This document shows positions 18,514-26,729 of a DNA stretch of 44,674 nucleotides, piece after piece. Source of the DNA: Candidatus Binataceae bacterium (lineage in GTDB: Bacteria; Desulfobacterota; Binatia; Binatales; Binataceae); NCBI GenBank assembly GCA_030041155.1, contig JASHOJ010000227.1, positions 1-44,674 of the forward strand, in the 5' to 3' direction. The position numbers and the translations under genes are program-made. Below the pieces are notes generated by a model that saw only the letters and a program-made list of their open reading frames with translations, was not told the DNA's origin and ran no database searches. Numbering within the stretch: the stretch's first letter is position 1; each line of letters opens with the position of its first letter.

Positions 18514-19402
18514 GTTTATCCGCGGGCTTGCCAGGCGTATTCCGGCCGAACGGCTGACCGTGATCGTCAACACCGGCGATGACGACGTCTTCTATGGCCT
18601 CCACGTCTCTCCCGATATCGACACGGTCACCTATACGCTGGCGGGCGTGGCGGGCGCACAGGGATGGGGCCGCGCCGATGAATCCTACGCGACTCTCGGT
18701 GCTCTCGACCGCTTCTATGGGCCGCATTGGTTTACCCTCGGTGACCGCGATTTCGCGACTCATCTTTACCGAACCGACAGGATGCGCGCCGGAACGAAGC
18801 TTTCGCGAATTACGGCGGAGATCGCTCGGGCGCTCGGCGTGCGGGCCAGGATATTGCCGATGAGCGACGATCCGGTGCGCACTTTCGTCAAGCTTCGCGG
18901 CCGCGCGCCGCTCCCGTTCCAGCAATATTTCGTTCGCGGTCGAGCGCGTGGCGCAGTTGAAAGGATCGAGCTGCGCGGCGCCACGTCCGCCCGGTCCGCG
19001 CCAGGAGTTATGGAGGCAATTCGCGGTGCGGGAGCGATAATCCTGGCGCCGTCGAATCCCTTCGTGTCGCTCGGACCGATATTCGCGCTTCGCGGCGTAC
19101 GTGCAGCGCTTAAACGCCGGCGCGCGCGAGTCGCCGCTGTCAGTCCGATAATCGGCGGCAAACCGGTAAAGGGACCGGCGGACAAGATGTTGCGCGGGCT
19201 CGGGATGCAGGTCTCCGCGCTGGGTGTCGCACGCCTCTACCGCGACATAGCGAGTGTTTTCGTTTTCGATAAAATCGATTCCGCGCTTGCGCCGGATATC
19301 GCCTCGCTCGGGATGCGTCCAGTCACGACCGACACGATAATGAGCAATCCCGCCAAAGCGGCGCGTCTCGCCGAAGTGGTTCTACGCGCACTGCCAGTGT
19401 AG
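18440..19402 (+). CDS. cofD: 2-phospho-L-lactate (or PEP) transferase CofD
   Basis: Transfers the phospholactyl or enolpyruvyl-phosphate group from a GDP/GTP-activated donor to FO, giving F420-0 or dehydro-F420-0. The 320-residue protein has the Rossmann-type start VTLAGGVGAAKF with GGVGAAK at residues 19-25, NTGDD at 44-48, LHVSPDIDTVTY just after, and later a NPFVSLGPI segment, all typical of CofD/FbiA. The only usable start is the ATG at 18440, inside cofH, with an AGAAAGG ribosome binding site in front. The overlap is therefore real and implies coupling. The enzyme that makes the donor (CofC/FbiD) is not in this window. Confidence 0.95.
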   Translation: MERGRSPRPLRNQIVTLAGGVGAAKFIRGLARRIPAERLTVIVNTGDDDVFYGLHVSPDIDTVTYTLAGVAGAQGWGRADESYATLGALDRFYGPHWFTLGDRDFATHLYRTDRMRAGTKLSRITAEIARALGVRARILPMSDDPVRTFVKLRGRAPLPFQQYFVRGRARGAVERIELRGATSARSAPGVMEAIRGAGAIILAPSNPFVSLGPIFALRGVRAALKRRRARVAAVSPIIGGKPVKGPADKMLRGLGMQVSALGVARLYRDIASVFVFDKIDSALAPDIASLGMRPVTTDTIMSNPAKAARLAEVVLRALPV

Positions 19403-19415
19403 GCTCTCATCCACG

Positions 19416-20168
19416 ATGCGCTCGATTACGCTTACCGCGATCGAAGGAATCCCGATGGTGAAAGCCGGCGACGATCTCGGCGCGCTGGTCGCCTCGGGAC
19501 TCGAGCACAGCGGCCTTAAGCTCGAGGCCGGCGATATCGTGGTTGTGTGCCAGAAGATCGTTTCCAAGTCGGAGGGCCGCCTGGTGAGCCTCAGGGAGAT
19601 CGAGCCCTCTGAATTCGCCTCCAACCTCGCACGGCGATGGGAAAAAGATCCGCGTGCGGTCGAGCTTGTGCTGAGGCAGACTGATCGTATTGTGCGCAAC
19701 GATCGCGGCGTAATTATCGTGGAAACGGGACCGGGATGGGTTTGCGCCAACGCCGGGATGGACGAATCCAACAGCCTAGCCGATGATACCGCCATCCTAT
19801 TGCCGCTCGATCCTGACCGCTCCGCGCGCGAGCTGCGCGACTCGCTGCGCAAGCGTTACGGGGCAGATGTCGCCGTGCTGGTGACAGACACTTTCGGACG
19901 GCCATGGCGCGACGGCCTGACCGAGGTTTGCCTGGGGATTGCCGGGATGAACGCGATGCTCGACTTGCGCGGTACCAGCGATCTCGGCGGACGCGAGCTG
20001 CATCACACGGTCGTCGCAATCGCGGATGAGCTTGCCTGCGCAGCAGGATTGTTGATGGAGAAAGCGGGCGCGATTCCCGCCGTGCTGGTGCGTGGCTACC
20101 CCTATCAACCGTTCGAAGGCAGCGCGAAGGTATTGATTCGACCTGCCGAAGCAGATTTATTCCGCTAA
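19416..20168 (+). CDS. cofE: Coenzyme F420-0:L-glutamate ligase CofE
   Basis: GTP-dependent ligase that adds the first and further glutamates to F420-0. At 250 residues it is a stand-alone CofE; the extra FMN-binding domain of the actinobacterial FbiB fusion is absent. Family motifs: AIEGIPMVKAGDDL at the start, GDIVVVCQKIVSKSEGR, GWVCANAGMDESN, LVTDTFGRPWRDGLTEVCLG and ADELACAAGLLMEKAG. The gene lies 13 bases after cofD and 3 bases before the polyprenyl synthase gene, in the middle of a compact operon. Confidence 0.96.
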   Translation: MRSITLTAIEGIPMVKAGDDLGALVASGLEHSGLKLEAGDIVVVCQKIVSKSEGRLVSLREIEPSEFASNLARRWEKDPRAVELVLRQTDRIVRNDRGVIIVETGPGWVCANAGMDESNSLADDTAILLPLDPDRSARELRDSLRKRYGADVAVLVTDTFGRPWRDGLTEVCLGIAGMNAMLDLRGTSDLGGRELHHTVVAIADELACAAGLLMEKAGAIPAVLVRGYPYQPFEGSAKVLIRPAEADLFR

Positions 20169-20171
20169 CCC

Positions 20172-21182
20172 GTGAAAAAAACCACCGCCATCGAGCTTGC
20201 CACCCGCCGCGGCACAGAACCGGCAAACCCTGCTCGTCCGGTGGAAGCGGATCTGGCGGCGGTCGAAGCAAAACTGACCCGCCTGCTGGATTCCAACGAG
20301 TCTCTGATTGCGGAAATCTGCCATTACCTGATCGACGGCGCGGGCAAGCGCCTACGCCCGACCTTCATCCTGCTGGTCTATCGCGCCTGCGGTGGAGGCG
20401 ACGATAAAGTCGAGGACGCAATCGACGCCGCGATCGCGCTGGAGCTGATTCATTCCGCCACGCTCTTGCACGACGACATTATCGATGGCGGCAAGCTGCG
20501 CCGCGGCAAGCCATCGGCTCTCGCCCGCTACGGGTTCGCTCCGACTCTGATTGCCGGCGACTATCTTTTCTGCCGTGCGTTTGAATTGTGCGGCCGTTTC
20601 GAGGAGCACCTGGTGCGAATCGCGGCCACGGCATGCATGGAGCTGACCGAGGGCGAGGTGATGGAGGGGCGGCTGCGCCATAGCGCCGCGGCCAGCCTTG
20701 CGGACTATCGCAAGGTTATCACCCGCAAAACCGCATCGTTGTTTTTCGCGGGCGGAAAAGTGGCCGCCGACCTGGCTGGGATGCCGGCGCGAGGCGTCAC
20801 CGCGATGGCCTCGCTTGGACTTTCGATGGGACTTGCGTTTCAGATGATCGACGACATCCTGGATATCCTCGGTCCCGAAGAAAAAATCGGCAAGCCGGTC
20901 GGATCCGATCTGCGCGAGGGTATTCCGTCGCTGCCGGTCGTGCTTGCGGTCGCCCACGATCCCGAGCTCAGGCAAATGTTTCTTGATGGCACCGAGATGT
21001 CGGGCGCGGCGTTCGAGCGCGCGCTCAAAATCCTGCGCGACCCGAAACTTATCGCGCGGGCGCGCGCGATGGCGGCGGCGGAGGTGAGGAACGCGCGCGA
21101 AATCGTGCGCGAGCTCAGACCTTCGATCTATCGCGACAGCCTGGCGATGCTCATCGACGAACAGATCGATCGCGAGGTCTAG
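20172..21182 (+). CDS. Long-chain all-trans polyprenyl diphosphate synthase
   Basis: Condenses isopentenyl diphosphate units to make a long isoprenoid chain, normally for quinone side chains. The 336-residue protein starts at a GTG three bases after cofE. It has both Asp-rich motifs: DDIID at residues 101-105 (in LLHDDIIDGG) and DDILD at 227-231, plus GKRLRP near 58-63 for IPP binding. The residues just before the first motif are small (Ser-Ala-Thr), which in this family goes with long products, about C35-C50; the exact length cannot be read. Its location in the F420 operon is unusual. The next gene continues in the same frame after its TAG stop. Confidence 0.92.
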   Translation: MKKTTAIELATRRGTEPANPARPVEADLAAVEAKLTRLLDSNESLIAEICHYLIDGAGKRLRPTFILLVYRACGGGDDKVEDAIDAAIALELIHSATLLHDDIIDGGKLRRGKPSALARYGFAPTLIAGDYLFCRAFELCGRFEEHLVRIAATACMELTEGEVMEGRLRHSAAASLADYRKVITRKTASLFFAGGKVAADLAGMPARGVTAMASLGLSMGLAFQMIDDILDILGPEEKIGKPVGSDLREGIPSLPVVLAVAHDPELRQMFLDGTEMSGAAFERALKILRDPKLIARARAMAAAEVRNAREIVRELRPSIYRDSLAMLIDEQIDREV

Positions 21183-21218
21183 TTCAGGCAGAGAGGGGAC
21201 TTTGCCGCGGCTTCATCG

Positions 21219-22412
21219 CTGATAATAGTCGGCGCCGGACCGGCTGGCGCACTGCTCGGCTATCGGCTGGCGCGCCGCGGCGTGAACGTCACTCTGCTCG
21301 AACGGCAGACCGACTTTGGCCGCGAATTTCGCGGCGAGATGCTGATGCCGTCGGGGATCGCGGCGCTCGAACGCGCGGGACTGGGCGAACAAGTTAAGCG
21401 CCTGCCGCAGACCGCGATCGCGGCGGTCGAGATCTTTCGTGGAACGAAAAAGATCGCTCAGATACCGTTCTTCAGCTTGCCGGTTGCCCCTACCGTCGTG
21501 CCTCAGCCGCCGATGCTCGAGATGATCACCGCGGAGGCGGCAAAATTCCCGAATTTCAAGCTCGAGCGCGGCACCACTGTGCGCGATCTGATAAGCGAGA
21601 GCGGCCGCGTTGTGGGCGTCCGCGCTGACACCGTGCACGGGCCGCGCGAATTTCGCGCTGATTTCCTGGTAGCAACCGACGGCCGCACCTCGGTGGTGCG
21701 TAAGCGGCTTGGCGCCGCGGTCGATCGAATCGAGCAGCGCTTCGACGTCGTGTGGACTCACGTTCCCGGCGAATTTCTCGATAGCCGCACCGCGCAATTC
21801 GTCTTTTGCCGGGGACATCTGTTTATCATCTATCCCTCGCCCGAAGGGCATCTCCAGATCGGATGGATAATTCAGAAGGGGCACTTTGGAGAACTGCGCA
21901 GTCTCGGCGGTGAAGGATGGTTTGCCGCGATGACGCCGTTTCTGCCGCGCGATTTGATCGAGTTTCTGAGCCCCAATCGCGAGGCGATGGCTCATCCCGT
22001 GCTGCTGGATGTCGTCTGCGATCGCCTGCGCGATTGGATGGCGCCTGGCGTGCTGCTTATCGGCGACGCGGCCCATCCGATGTCGCCGGTGGGAGCGCAG
22101 GGAATCAATATCGCGATGCGCGACGCGATCGTCACCGCCGCTCATCTGGGACGCGCGATGAGCGATAATGCGCCCGCGGAAAAAATCGACACGGCGGCGC
22201 GCGCGGTTGAGTCCGAGCGCGCGCCCGAGGTTGTGAGAATCCAGGAGCTGCAACAGCTCGGCCCTCGCCTCATGTTCACCGACACGCTTTACAGCCGCGC
22301 GATGATGAGTGCGCCGTTCGTATGGTTCGCGAAAAATTTTCTATCCGGGATTCTGATCCGCCGCCTTTCGCCGATGCTGAACGGCGCAACCGACCTCAAT
22401 CCTGAGGCATGA
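21219..22412 (+). CDS. Group A FAD-dependent monooxygenase (UbiH/PHBH-like), start uncertain
   Basis: Aromatic-ring or quinone-type hydroxylase. The GxGxxG flavin motif (IIVGAGPAGALLGYRLARRG) begins at 21222, before the first GTG (21282), so the gene must start earlier. The only usual codon between the preceding TAG (21180) and that motif is CTG at 21219; no ATG, GTG or TTG exists in frame. AGAGGGGA at 21192-21199 could be a ribosome binding site, though 19 bases away. Further motifs are FLVATDGRTSVVRKRLG (the DG motif) and LLIGDAAHPMSPVGAQGIN (the GD motif), both diagnostic of this class. The substrate is unknown. Adjacency to a polyprenyl synthase hints at a prenylated quinone or other isoprenoid; that is inference. 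Confidence 0.8.
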   Translation: MIIVGAGPAGALLGYRLARRGVNVTLLERQTDFGREFRGEMLMPSGIAALERAGLGEQVKRLPQTAIAAVEIFRGTKKIAQIPFFSLPVAPTVVPQPPMLEMITAEAAKFPNFKLERGTTVRDLISESGRVVGVRADTVHGPREFRADFLVATDGRTSVVRKRLGAAVDRIEQRFDVVWTHVPGEFLDSRTAQFVFCRGHLFIIYPSPEGHLQIGWIIQKGHFGELRSLGGEGWFAAMTPFLPRDLIEFLSPNREAMAHPVLLDVVCDRLRDWMAPGVLLIGDAAHPMSPVGAQGINIAMRDAIVTAAHLGRAMSDNAPAEKIDTAARAVESERAPEVVRIQELQQLGPRLMFTDTLYSRAMMSAPFVWFAKNFLSGILIRRLSPMLNGATDLNPEA

Positions 22413-22512
22413 CGCGCTCGCCCGCGCCAACAGAATCTAAAGTGTTGTATCAGCTTTTACGTATATTTATAGCCATTGACAGTAAGGCGAAGAAAGAGCG
22501 AAAACATGATCC

Positions 22513-22893
22513 ATGACGGCGGCATCGCTAAACCTGCGGATTCCCCGAAGATCCCTGGCAAATGCCGCCAGCCGACTCGCATCCCCGCTCGTCGATAGGT
22601 CACAAATAACTGATTTTGCAGGAGTTTTTCGCGGTCGCGAGCTTACCCACAAAACCCGCCGATTAGCCTCGGAAATCGCCCCGATTGACTCCCTGGTGGG
22701 CGGCGGAATCGCTCGCGGACGCCTGAGCGAAATTATCGGACGTCCGGGCAGCGGTCGAACCTCGCTTGCGGCCGCGTTCGCCGCCGCCGCTACCCGCCAC
22801 GGCGAGATTGCCTCATGGTTGGAAGCTTCGGATGCGTTCGATCCTCCTAGTATCGCGGCGGCGGGCGTCGATCTATCGCGCTTGCTATGGGCC
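22513..22893 (+). pseudogene. imuA: Remnant of imuA (RecA-like mutagenesis accessory protein)
   Basis: The first 127 codons match the N-terminal half of ImuA: APIDSLVGGGIARGRLSEII, a P-loop GRPGSGRTSL (Arg in place of the usual Lys), and SDAFDPPSIAAAGVDLSRLL. The sequence then passes in frame, at about 22891-22910, into dnaE2 sequence. The second half of imuA, any imuB, and the PHP domain of dnaE2 are therefore gone. In many bacteria imuA-imuB-dnaE2 form one SOS-induced translesion cassette. The upstream 100 bases are AT-rich and may keep the old promoter; no LexA box was recognised there. Confidence 0.75.
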
Positions 22894-24855
22894 GCGATCA
22901 CTATGAGCTGTATCCGGCTCAAGACCACGCTCGAGGAGGCCGTACGCACGTTGTGGGTCAACAGCAACCGTCACCTGAAACCGCCCGCCGAGAAGGTCGC
23001 CCTGTTTCGCGATCTTCCCGGCGCGATCGCCGCGACCCGCGCAATCGCTGATCAATGCGAATTCATTCTGACATGGGCTATCGTTTTCCCGATTATCCGC
23101 TGCCGCCGGGTGAAACCACCGACAGCTACTTGCGAATCCTCACTTACGCCGGCGCGCGAGAGAAATGGGGCGCAAAGCTCGACGAGCGCACGCGCCGCCA
23201 GCTCGAGCACGAGCTTTCCGTAATCGAGCAACTAAAGCTCGCGGGCTACTTTTTGATTGTATGGGATATCGTTCAGTTCTGCCGCGAAAGCCGCATCATG
23301 GTGCAGGGACGCGGATCGGCGGCCAACAGCGCGGTCTGCTACGCGCTTGGAATCACCGCGGTCGACGCGATTAACATGGACCTGCTGTTCGAGCGTTTTC
23401 TTTCCGAGGAACGCGGCGAATGGCCCGATATCGATCTCGATCTGCCAAGCGGCGACGAGCGCGAACAGGTTATCCAGTATGTTTACCGGCGCTACGGAGA
23501 TCGCGGCGCCGCGATGACCGCGAATGTGATCACGTACCGCACCAAAAGCGCGGTGCGCGAGGTCGGCAAGGTGCTGGGCTTCACCGCAGAGCAGGTCGAC
23601 AGGCTCGCCAAGCTCAACCAGGTTTACGAATTCCGCGACCGTCACGACGATATCGTCGAGCTTCTGCGGCGCGGCGGAATCGATGCCGAGGCGCCGCGAA
23701 TCCTGATGCTGGTCGATCTCGTCCGGCGCATCCAGAACGCGCCGCGCCATCTTGGGCAGCATAGCGGCGGAATGGTAATTGCCGCACAGCCGCTTGACGA
23801 GATCGTGTCGCTGGAGCCGGCCACGATGCCGGGGCGGGTCGTGCTCCAGTGGGACAAGGACGATTGCGCCGACCTGGGGATAATCAAGATTGACCTGCTC
23901 GGACTAGGGATGTTGGCGGTGTTGGAAGAGGCGATCGCTACGCTTCATGAGCGCCAGGGCGTCGGGATCGACCTTGCGCATCTGCCGCCCGACGACCCCG
24001 ACGTGTATGCGATGCTCAGGCGGGCGGACACGGTCGGAGTTTTCCAGATCGAAAGTCGCGCCCAGATGGCGACGCTGCCGCGGATGAAACCGGAGCGCTT
24101 TTATGACCTGGTGGTCGAGGTAGCGATAATCCGGCCGGGACCGATTGTCGGCAAAATGGTGCATCCGTACCTGGATCGCCGCAACGGGCGCGCTCCCGTC
24201 ACATATCCGCATCCCGCTCTTGAGCCGATATTGCGCCGCACGCTCGGAGTGCCGCTGTTCCAGGAGCAACTGCTTCGTATCGCGATGGCAGTGGGTGGGT
24301 TCACCGGCGGCGAGGCCGAAGAACTGCGCCGCGCGATGGGCTTCAAGCGATCGGTGGAGCGGATGCAAAAAATCGATGCGCGACTGCGCGCCGGGATGCT
24401 GCGCAACGGGATTTCCGGCGCTCTGGCGGACAGTATCGCGCGGTCAATAACCTCATTCGCGCTCTATGGATTTCCTGAGTCGCACGCCGCGAGCTTCGCG
24501 TTTATTGCATACGCGTCGGCCTACCTTAAGTGTCATTATTCCGCGGCTTTTTTCGCGGCGATGCTCAACTGCTATCCGCTCGGCTTTTATCATCCTTCAA
24601 CCCTGGTCAAGGATGCTGAACGCCGCGGCGTCCTGGTGTTGCCGATCGACGTTGCGGTGTCGGATTGGAACTGCACGCTCGAACCGCATCGCCTCCGACG
24701 TGTTTCAGAAAAATCGCATGCTCCTGCGCAGCGTGGGAATCCTATACGCCGAAGGATGGCTGCAACGCGTCGATGGCGTCACGGCGATTCGCGCCCGTCG
24801 ATTTGGCGAGCTGAAACTGCCGAGCGCGACACCACCGTCGCACGACTTTCGCTAG
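22894..24855 (+). pseudogene. dnaE2: Degenerate dnaE2/imuC (error-prone DNA polymerase III alpha)
   Basis: Three pieces of one DnaE2 gene. Piece 1 (about 22894-23065) begins just after where the PHP domain should end (LKTTLEEAVRTL, NRHLKPPAEKVALFRDLP). A one-base frameshift near 23065-23075 leads to piece 2 (to about 24690), which has the polymerase core: QGRGSAANSAVCYALGITAVD, PDIDLDLPSGDERE with catalytic Asp residues, LGQHSGGMVI, QWDKDDCADLGIIKIDLLGL and YGFPESHAASFAF. After DWNCTLEP about 350 residues are missing and the frame changes. Piece 3 (about 24690-24855) is the true C-terminus (DVFQKNRMLLRSVGILYAEG to SHDFR, stop 24855). The frame of piece 2 reads on into the next gene only because its stop was lost. 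Confidence 0.85.
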
Positions 24856-24920
24856 CGGCTTTGCGTCTGTATCACAAATTACCTGCTTCAGTGTTAGATG
24901 ACATTAGAGGCCTCCGACCA

Positions 24921-25778
24921 ATGAGCCATCCAACCCAGATAGAAAAAGCCGAAACGTTCCGCAAGATGCATGACCGTTCGCGAATTCTCGTCCTGCCAAA
25001 CGCATGGGACGCGGCAAGCGCCCTCATCTTTGAGGAAGCGGGATTCAAAGCGATCGCGACCACCAGTTCGGGAGTCGCCAACTCGCTCGGTTATCCCGAC
25101 GGGCAAGTTATTCCACGAAGCGAGATGCTGTTCGTGATCGGAAGAATCGCCCGCAGCGTCAGCGTTCCAGTCACAGCCGATATCGAGGCTGGCTATGCGG
25201 ATGACCTCGCGACCCTTGGCGAGACGATCCGTATGGTGATCGAGGCCGGCGCGATCGGGATAAATCTCGAGGATTCGATGATGAATCGGGGCAAGCCCCT
25301 CCTCGATCTCGAAACTTCGGTCGAGCGGGTGCGCGCAGCGCGTCAGGCCGCTATGGCAGCCGGCGTTCCGATCGTAATCAATGCGCGCACCGACGTTTTC
25401 CTGCACGGAATCGGCGAGCGGGAGGCGCGTTTCGATGAAGCAGTGCGCCGCGTGAATGCGTACCGCGCGGCAGGCGCTGATTCGCTGTTCGTGCCTGGGG
25501 TGCGCAATCCGGATGTGATCGGCAAACTCGCGGCCGCGATTACGGGTCCGCTGAATATCCTGGCGGGACCCGGAACTCCATCTGTCTCGGAACTGGAAAA
25601 GCTCGGCGTCGCGCGCGTCAGCGTTGGCGGTGGACCAGCGCGTGGCGCGATGACGGCTACTCGCAGAGTCGCGCGCGAGCTTCTCGACCATGGCACCTAC
25701 AACACGTTTGTCGACGATGTGATCGCGCATCCCGATGCGAACAAGCTGATGCTTCGCAATCGGGCTACTCCGGCATAA
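24921..25778 (+). CDS. Isocitrate lyase/PEP mutase superfamily protein
   Basis: A 285-residue TIM-barrel protein of the PEP mutase/methylisocitrate lyase superfamily. The start at 24921 has AGAGG 10 bases upstream. Seen: VLPNAWDAASALIFEEAGFKAI, TSSGVANSLGYPDG, the metal-binding segment TADIEAGYAD (D87, E89), GINLEDS (E117), and NARTDVF. The KKCGH loop of true isocitrate lyases is absent. Members of this branch include oxaloacetate decarboxylase-like and carboxy-PEP mutase-like enzymes, so it probably makes or breaks a C-C bond in a small oxo-acid. It is open in frame with dnaE2 debris upstream, which is accidental. It converges on the next SDR gene, and their ends overlap by 14 bases. Confidence 0.88.
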   Translation: MSHPTQIEKAETFRKMHDRSRILVLPNAWDAASALIFEEAGFKAIATTSSGVANSLGYPDGQVIPRSEMLFVIGRIARSVSVPVTADIEAGYADDLATLGETIRMVIEAGAIGINLEDSMMNRGKPLLDLETSVERVRAARQAAMAAGVPIVINARTDVFLHGIGEREARFDEAVRRVNAYRAAGADSLFVPGVRNPDVIGKLAAAITGPLNILAGPGTPSVSELEKLGVARVSVGGGPARGAMTATRRVARELLDHGTYNTFVDDVIAHPDANKLMLRNRATPA

Positions 25779-26571
25779 ACGACGGACTCCCGGTCTTGGC
25801 AGTCTGGCCGCCGTCGGCAACAAATGCGGCGCCGGTGACAAACGATGCGAGGTCGGACGCGAGAAACAGGATCACATTCGCCATTTCCTCGGGCTTGCCG
25901 AGCCTTCCCATCGGGATTGCCTCGTAAAAGCGCTCGGCAAATCCGGGAAAGGCAAGTGCAGGCGCCAAAAGCGGTGTGTCGATCGCGCCCGGGCATATGC
26001 AATTCACGCGCACGCCGTTGCGCGCATATTCGATTGCGGCGACCCGAGTCAGATTGATCACCCCCGCTTTAGCCGCGTTGTATGCGGCGATACCGTAATC
26101 CGCTCGCAAACCCGAGATGGACGCGGTATTCACGATCGCGCCCGAGCGCTGCGCCTGCATGATCGGCAGCACCAGCTTCATCGCGCGCCAGACCGAGGTA
26201 AGTCCGAGATCGATCATATGATTCCAGACGTTGTCGGCAACGTCGGCCAACCGCCCCGCTGTTTGAGCGCTCGCCTGGATCGCGGGTGGGACTCCGAAGG
26301 CATTGTTGTGCAGGAAATCGATTCGTCCAAATCGATTCTTAGTGTCGGAAATCAGCTTTTCCAGCTCCGCCGCGCTGGTCACGTCCGCCGTCACAGCAAG
26401 CGCTCGGCCACCGGCTGCTTCGATCTCGGAAGCGACTTTGCGCGCGTTGTCACGATCAATATCCGCGACAACGATCGTGCCGCCTGAGGCCGCAAACCCG
26501 ATCGCGGTCGCACGGCCGATTCCTGAGCCGCCACCGGTCACTATTCCTACTTTTCCTTTGAAGTCCATCAT
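25765..26571 (-). CDS. Short-chain dehydrogenase/reductase (SDR) 1
   Basis: A 268-residue classical SDR, NAD(P)-dependent. The start at 26571 has GGAG five bases upstream; the frame is open to 26694, but that part is not SDR sequence. It has TGGGSGIG near residues 13-20, DVTSAAEL, NNAFG (a variant of NNAG), a catalytic Ser in NTASISGL, the YxxxK in AAYNAAKAG, and ICPGAIDTPLL. The substrate cannot be told. It is transcribed divergently from SDR 2 across a 158-base region holding a perfect palindrome, and overlaps the PEP mutase-like gene tail to tail. Confidence 0.92.
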   Translation of the reverse strand: MMDFKGKVGIVTGGGSGIGRATAIGFAASGGTIVVADIDRDNARKVASEIEAAGGRALAVTADVTSAAELEKLISDTKNRFGRIDFLHNNAFGVPPAIQASAQTAGRLADVADNVWNHMIDLGLTSVWRAMKLVLPIMQAQRSGAIVNTASISGLRADYGIAAYNAAKAGVINLTRVAAIEYARNGVRVNCICPGAIDTPLLAPALAFPGFAERFYEAIPMGRLGKPEEMANVILFLASDLASFVTGAAFVADGGQTAKTGSPSFMPE

Positions 26572-26674
26572 CGATTCTCCGCAGGCGTTTTGTTGCCGTA
26601 TGGTCGCGTAGCAGACTCGAGACGGAGATGTAAATCTCGCAATCGCCCTACCCCGCCGGCACCTGCCTGGAGTA

Positions 26675-26694
26675 TTGTCCGCCGTGGCGGACAA
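26675..26694. promoter_or_regulatory. Perfect palindrome between divergent SDR genes
   Basis: TTGTCCGCC (26675-26683), a two-base centre GT, then GGCGGACAA (26686-26694), giving 9-bp perfect arms. It lies 35 bases before the start of SDR 2 and about 100 bases before SDR 1. Two-fold symmetry and position suit an operator for a dimeric repressor controlling one or both genes. It has no T-run, so it is not a terminator. Confidence 0.45.
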
Positions 26695-26729
26695 AATCAG
26701 GATATTTCCGCCGTCGCGGGAGAATTTAC

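Noticed and set aside
21180-21182. Stop-codon readthrough or recoding at the TAG as an established fact
   Set aside because: Possible, but a CTG start or a base error explains the data equally well; kept only as a finding.
21213-22253. 346-codon minus-strand frame
   Set aside because: Antisense to the flavin monooxygenase, whose motifs are clear.
22513-23223. Intact 236-residue ImuA
   Set aside because: Only the first 127 residues are ImuA; the next 55 or so are DnaE2 and the tail is a frameshift product.
23055-25778. A single 907-residue DnaE2-PEP mutase fusion protein
   Set aside because: The join is made of out-of-frame dnaE2 debris; the real dnaE2 end is in another frame (stop 24855), and the lyase has its own ATG and ribosome binding site at 24921.
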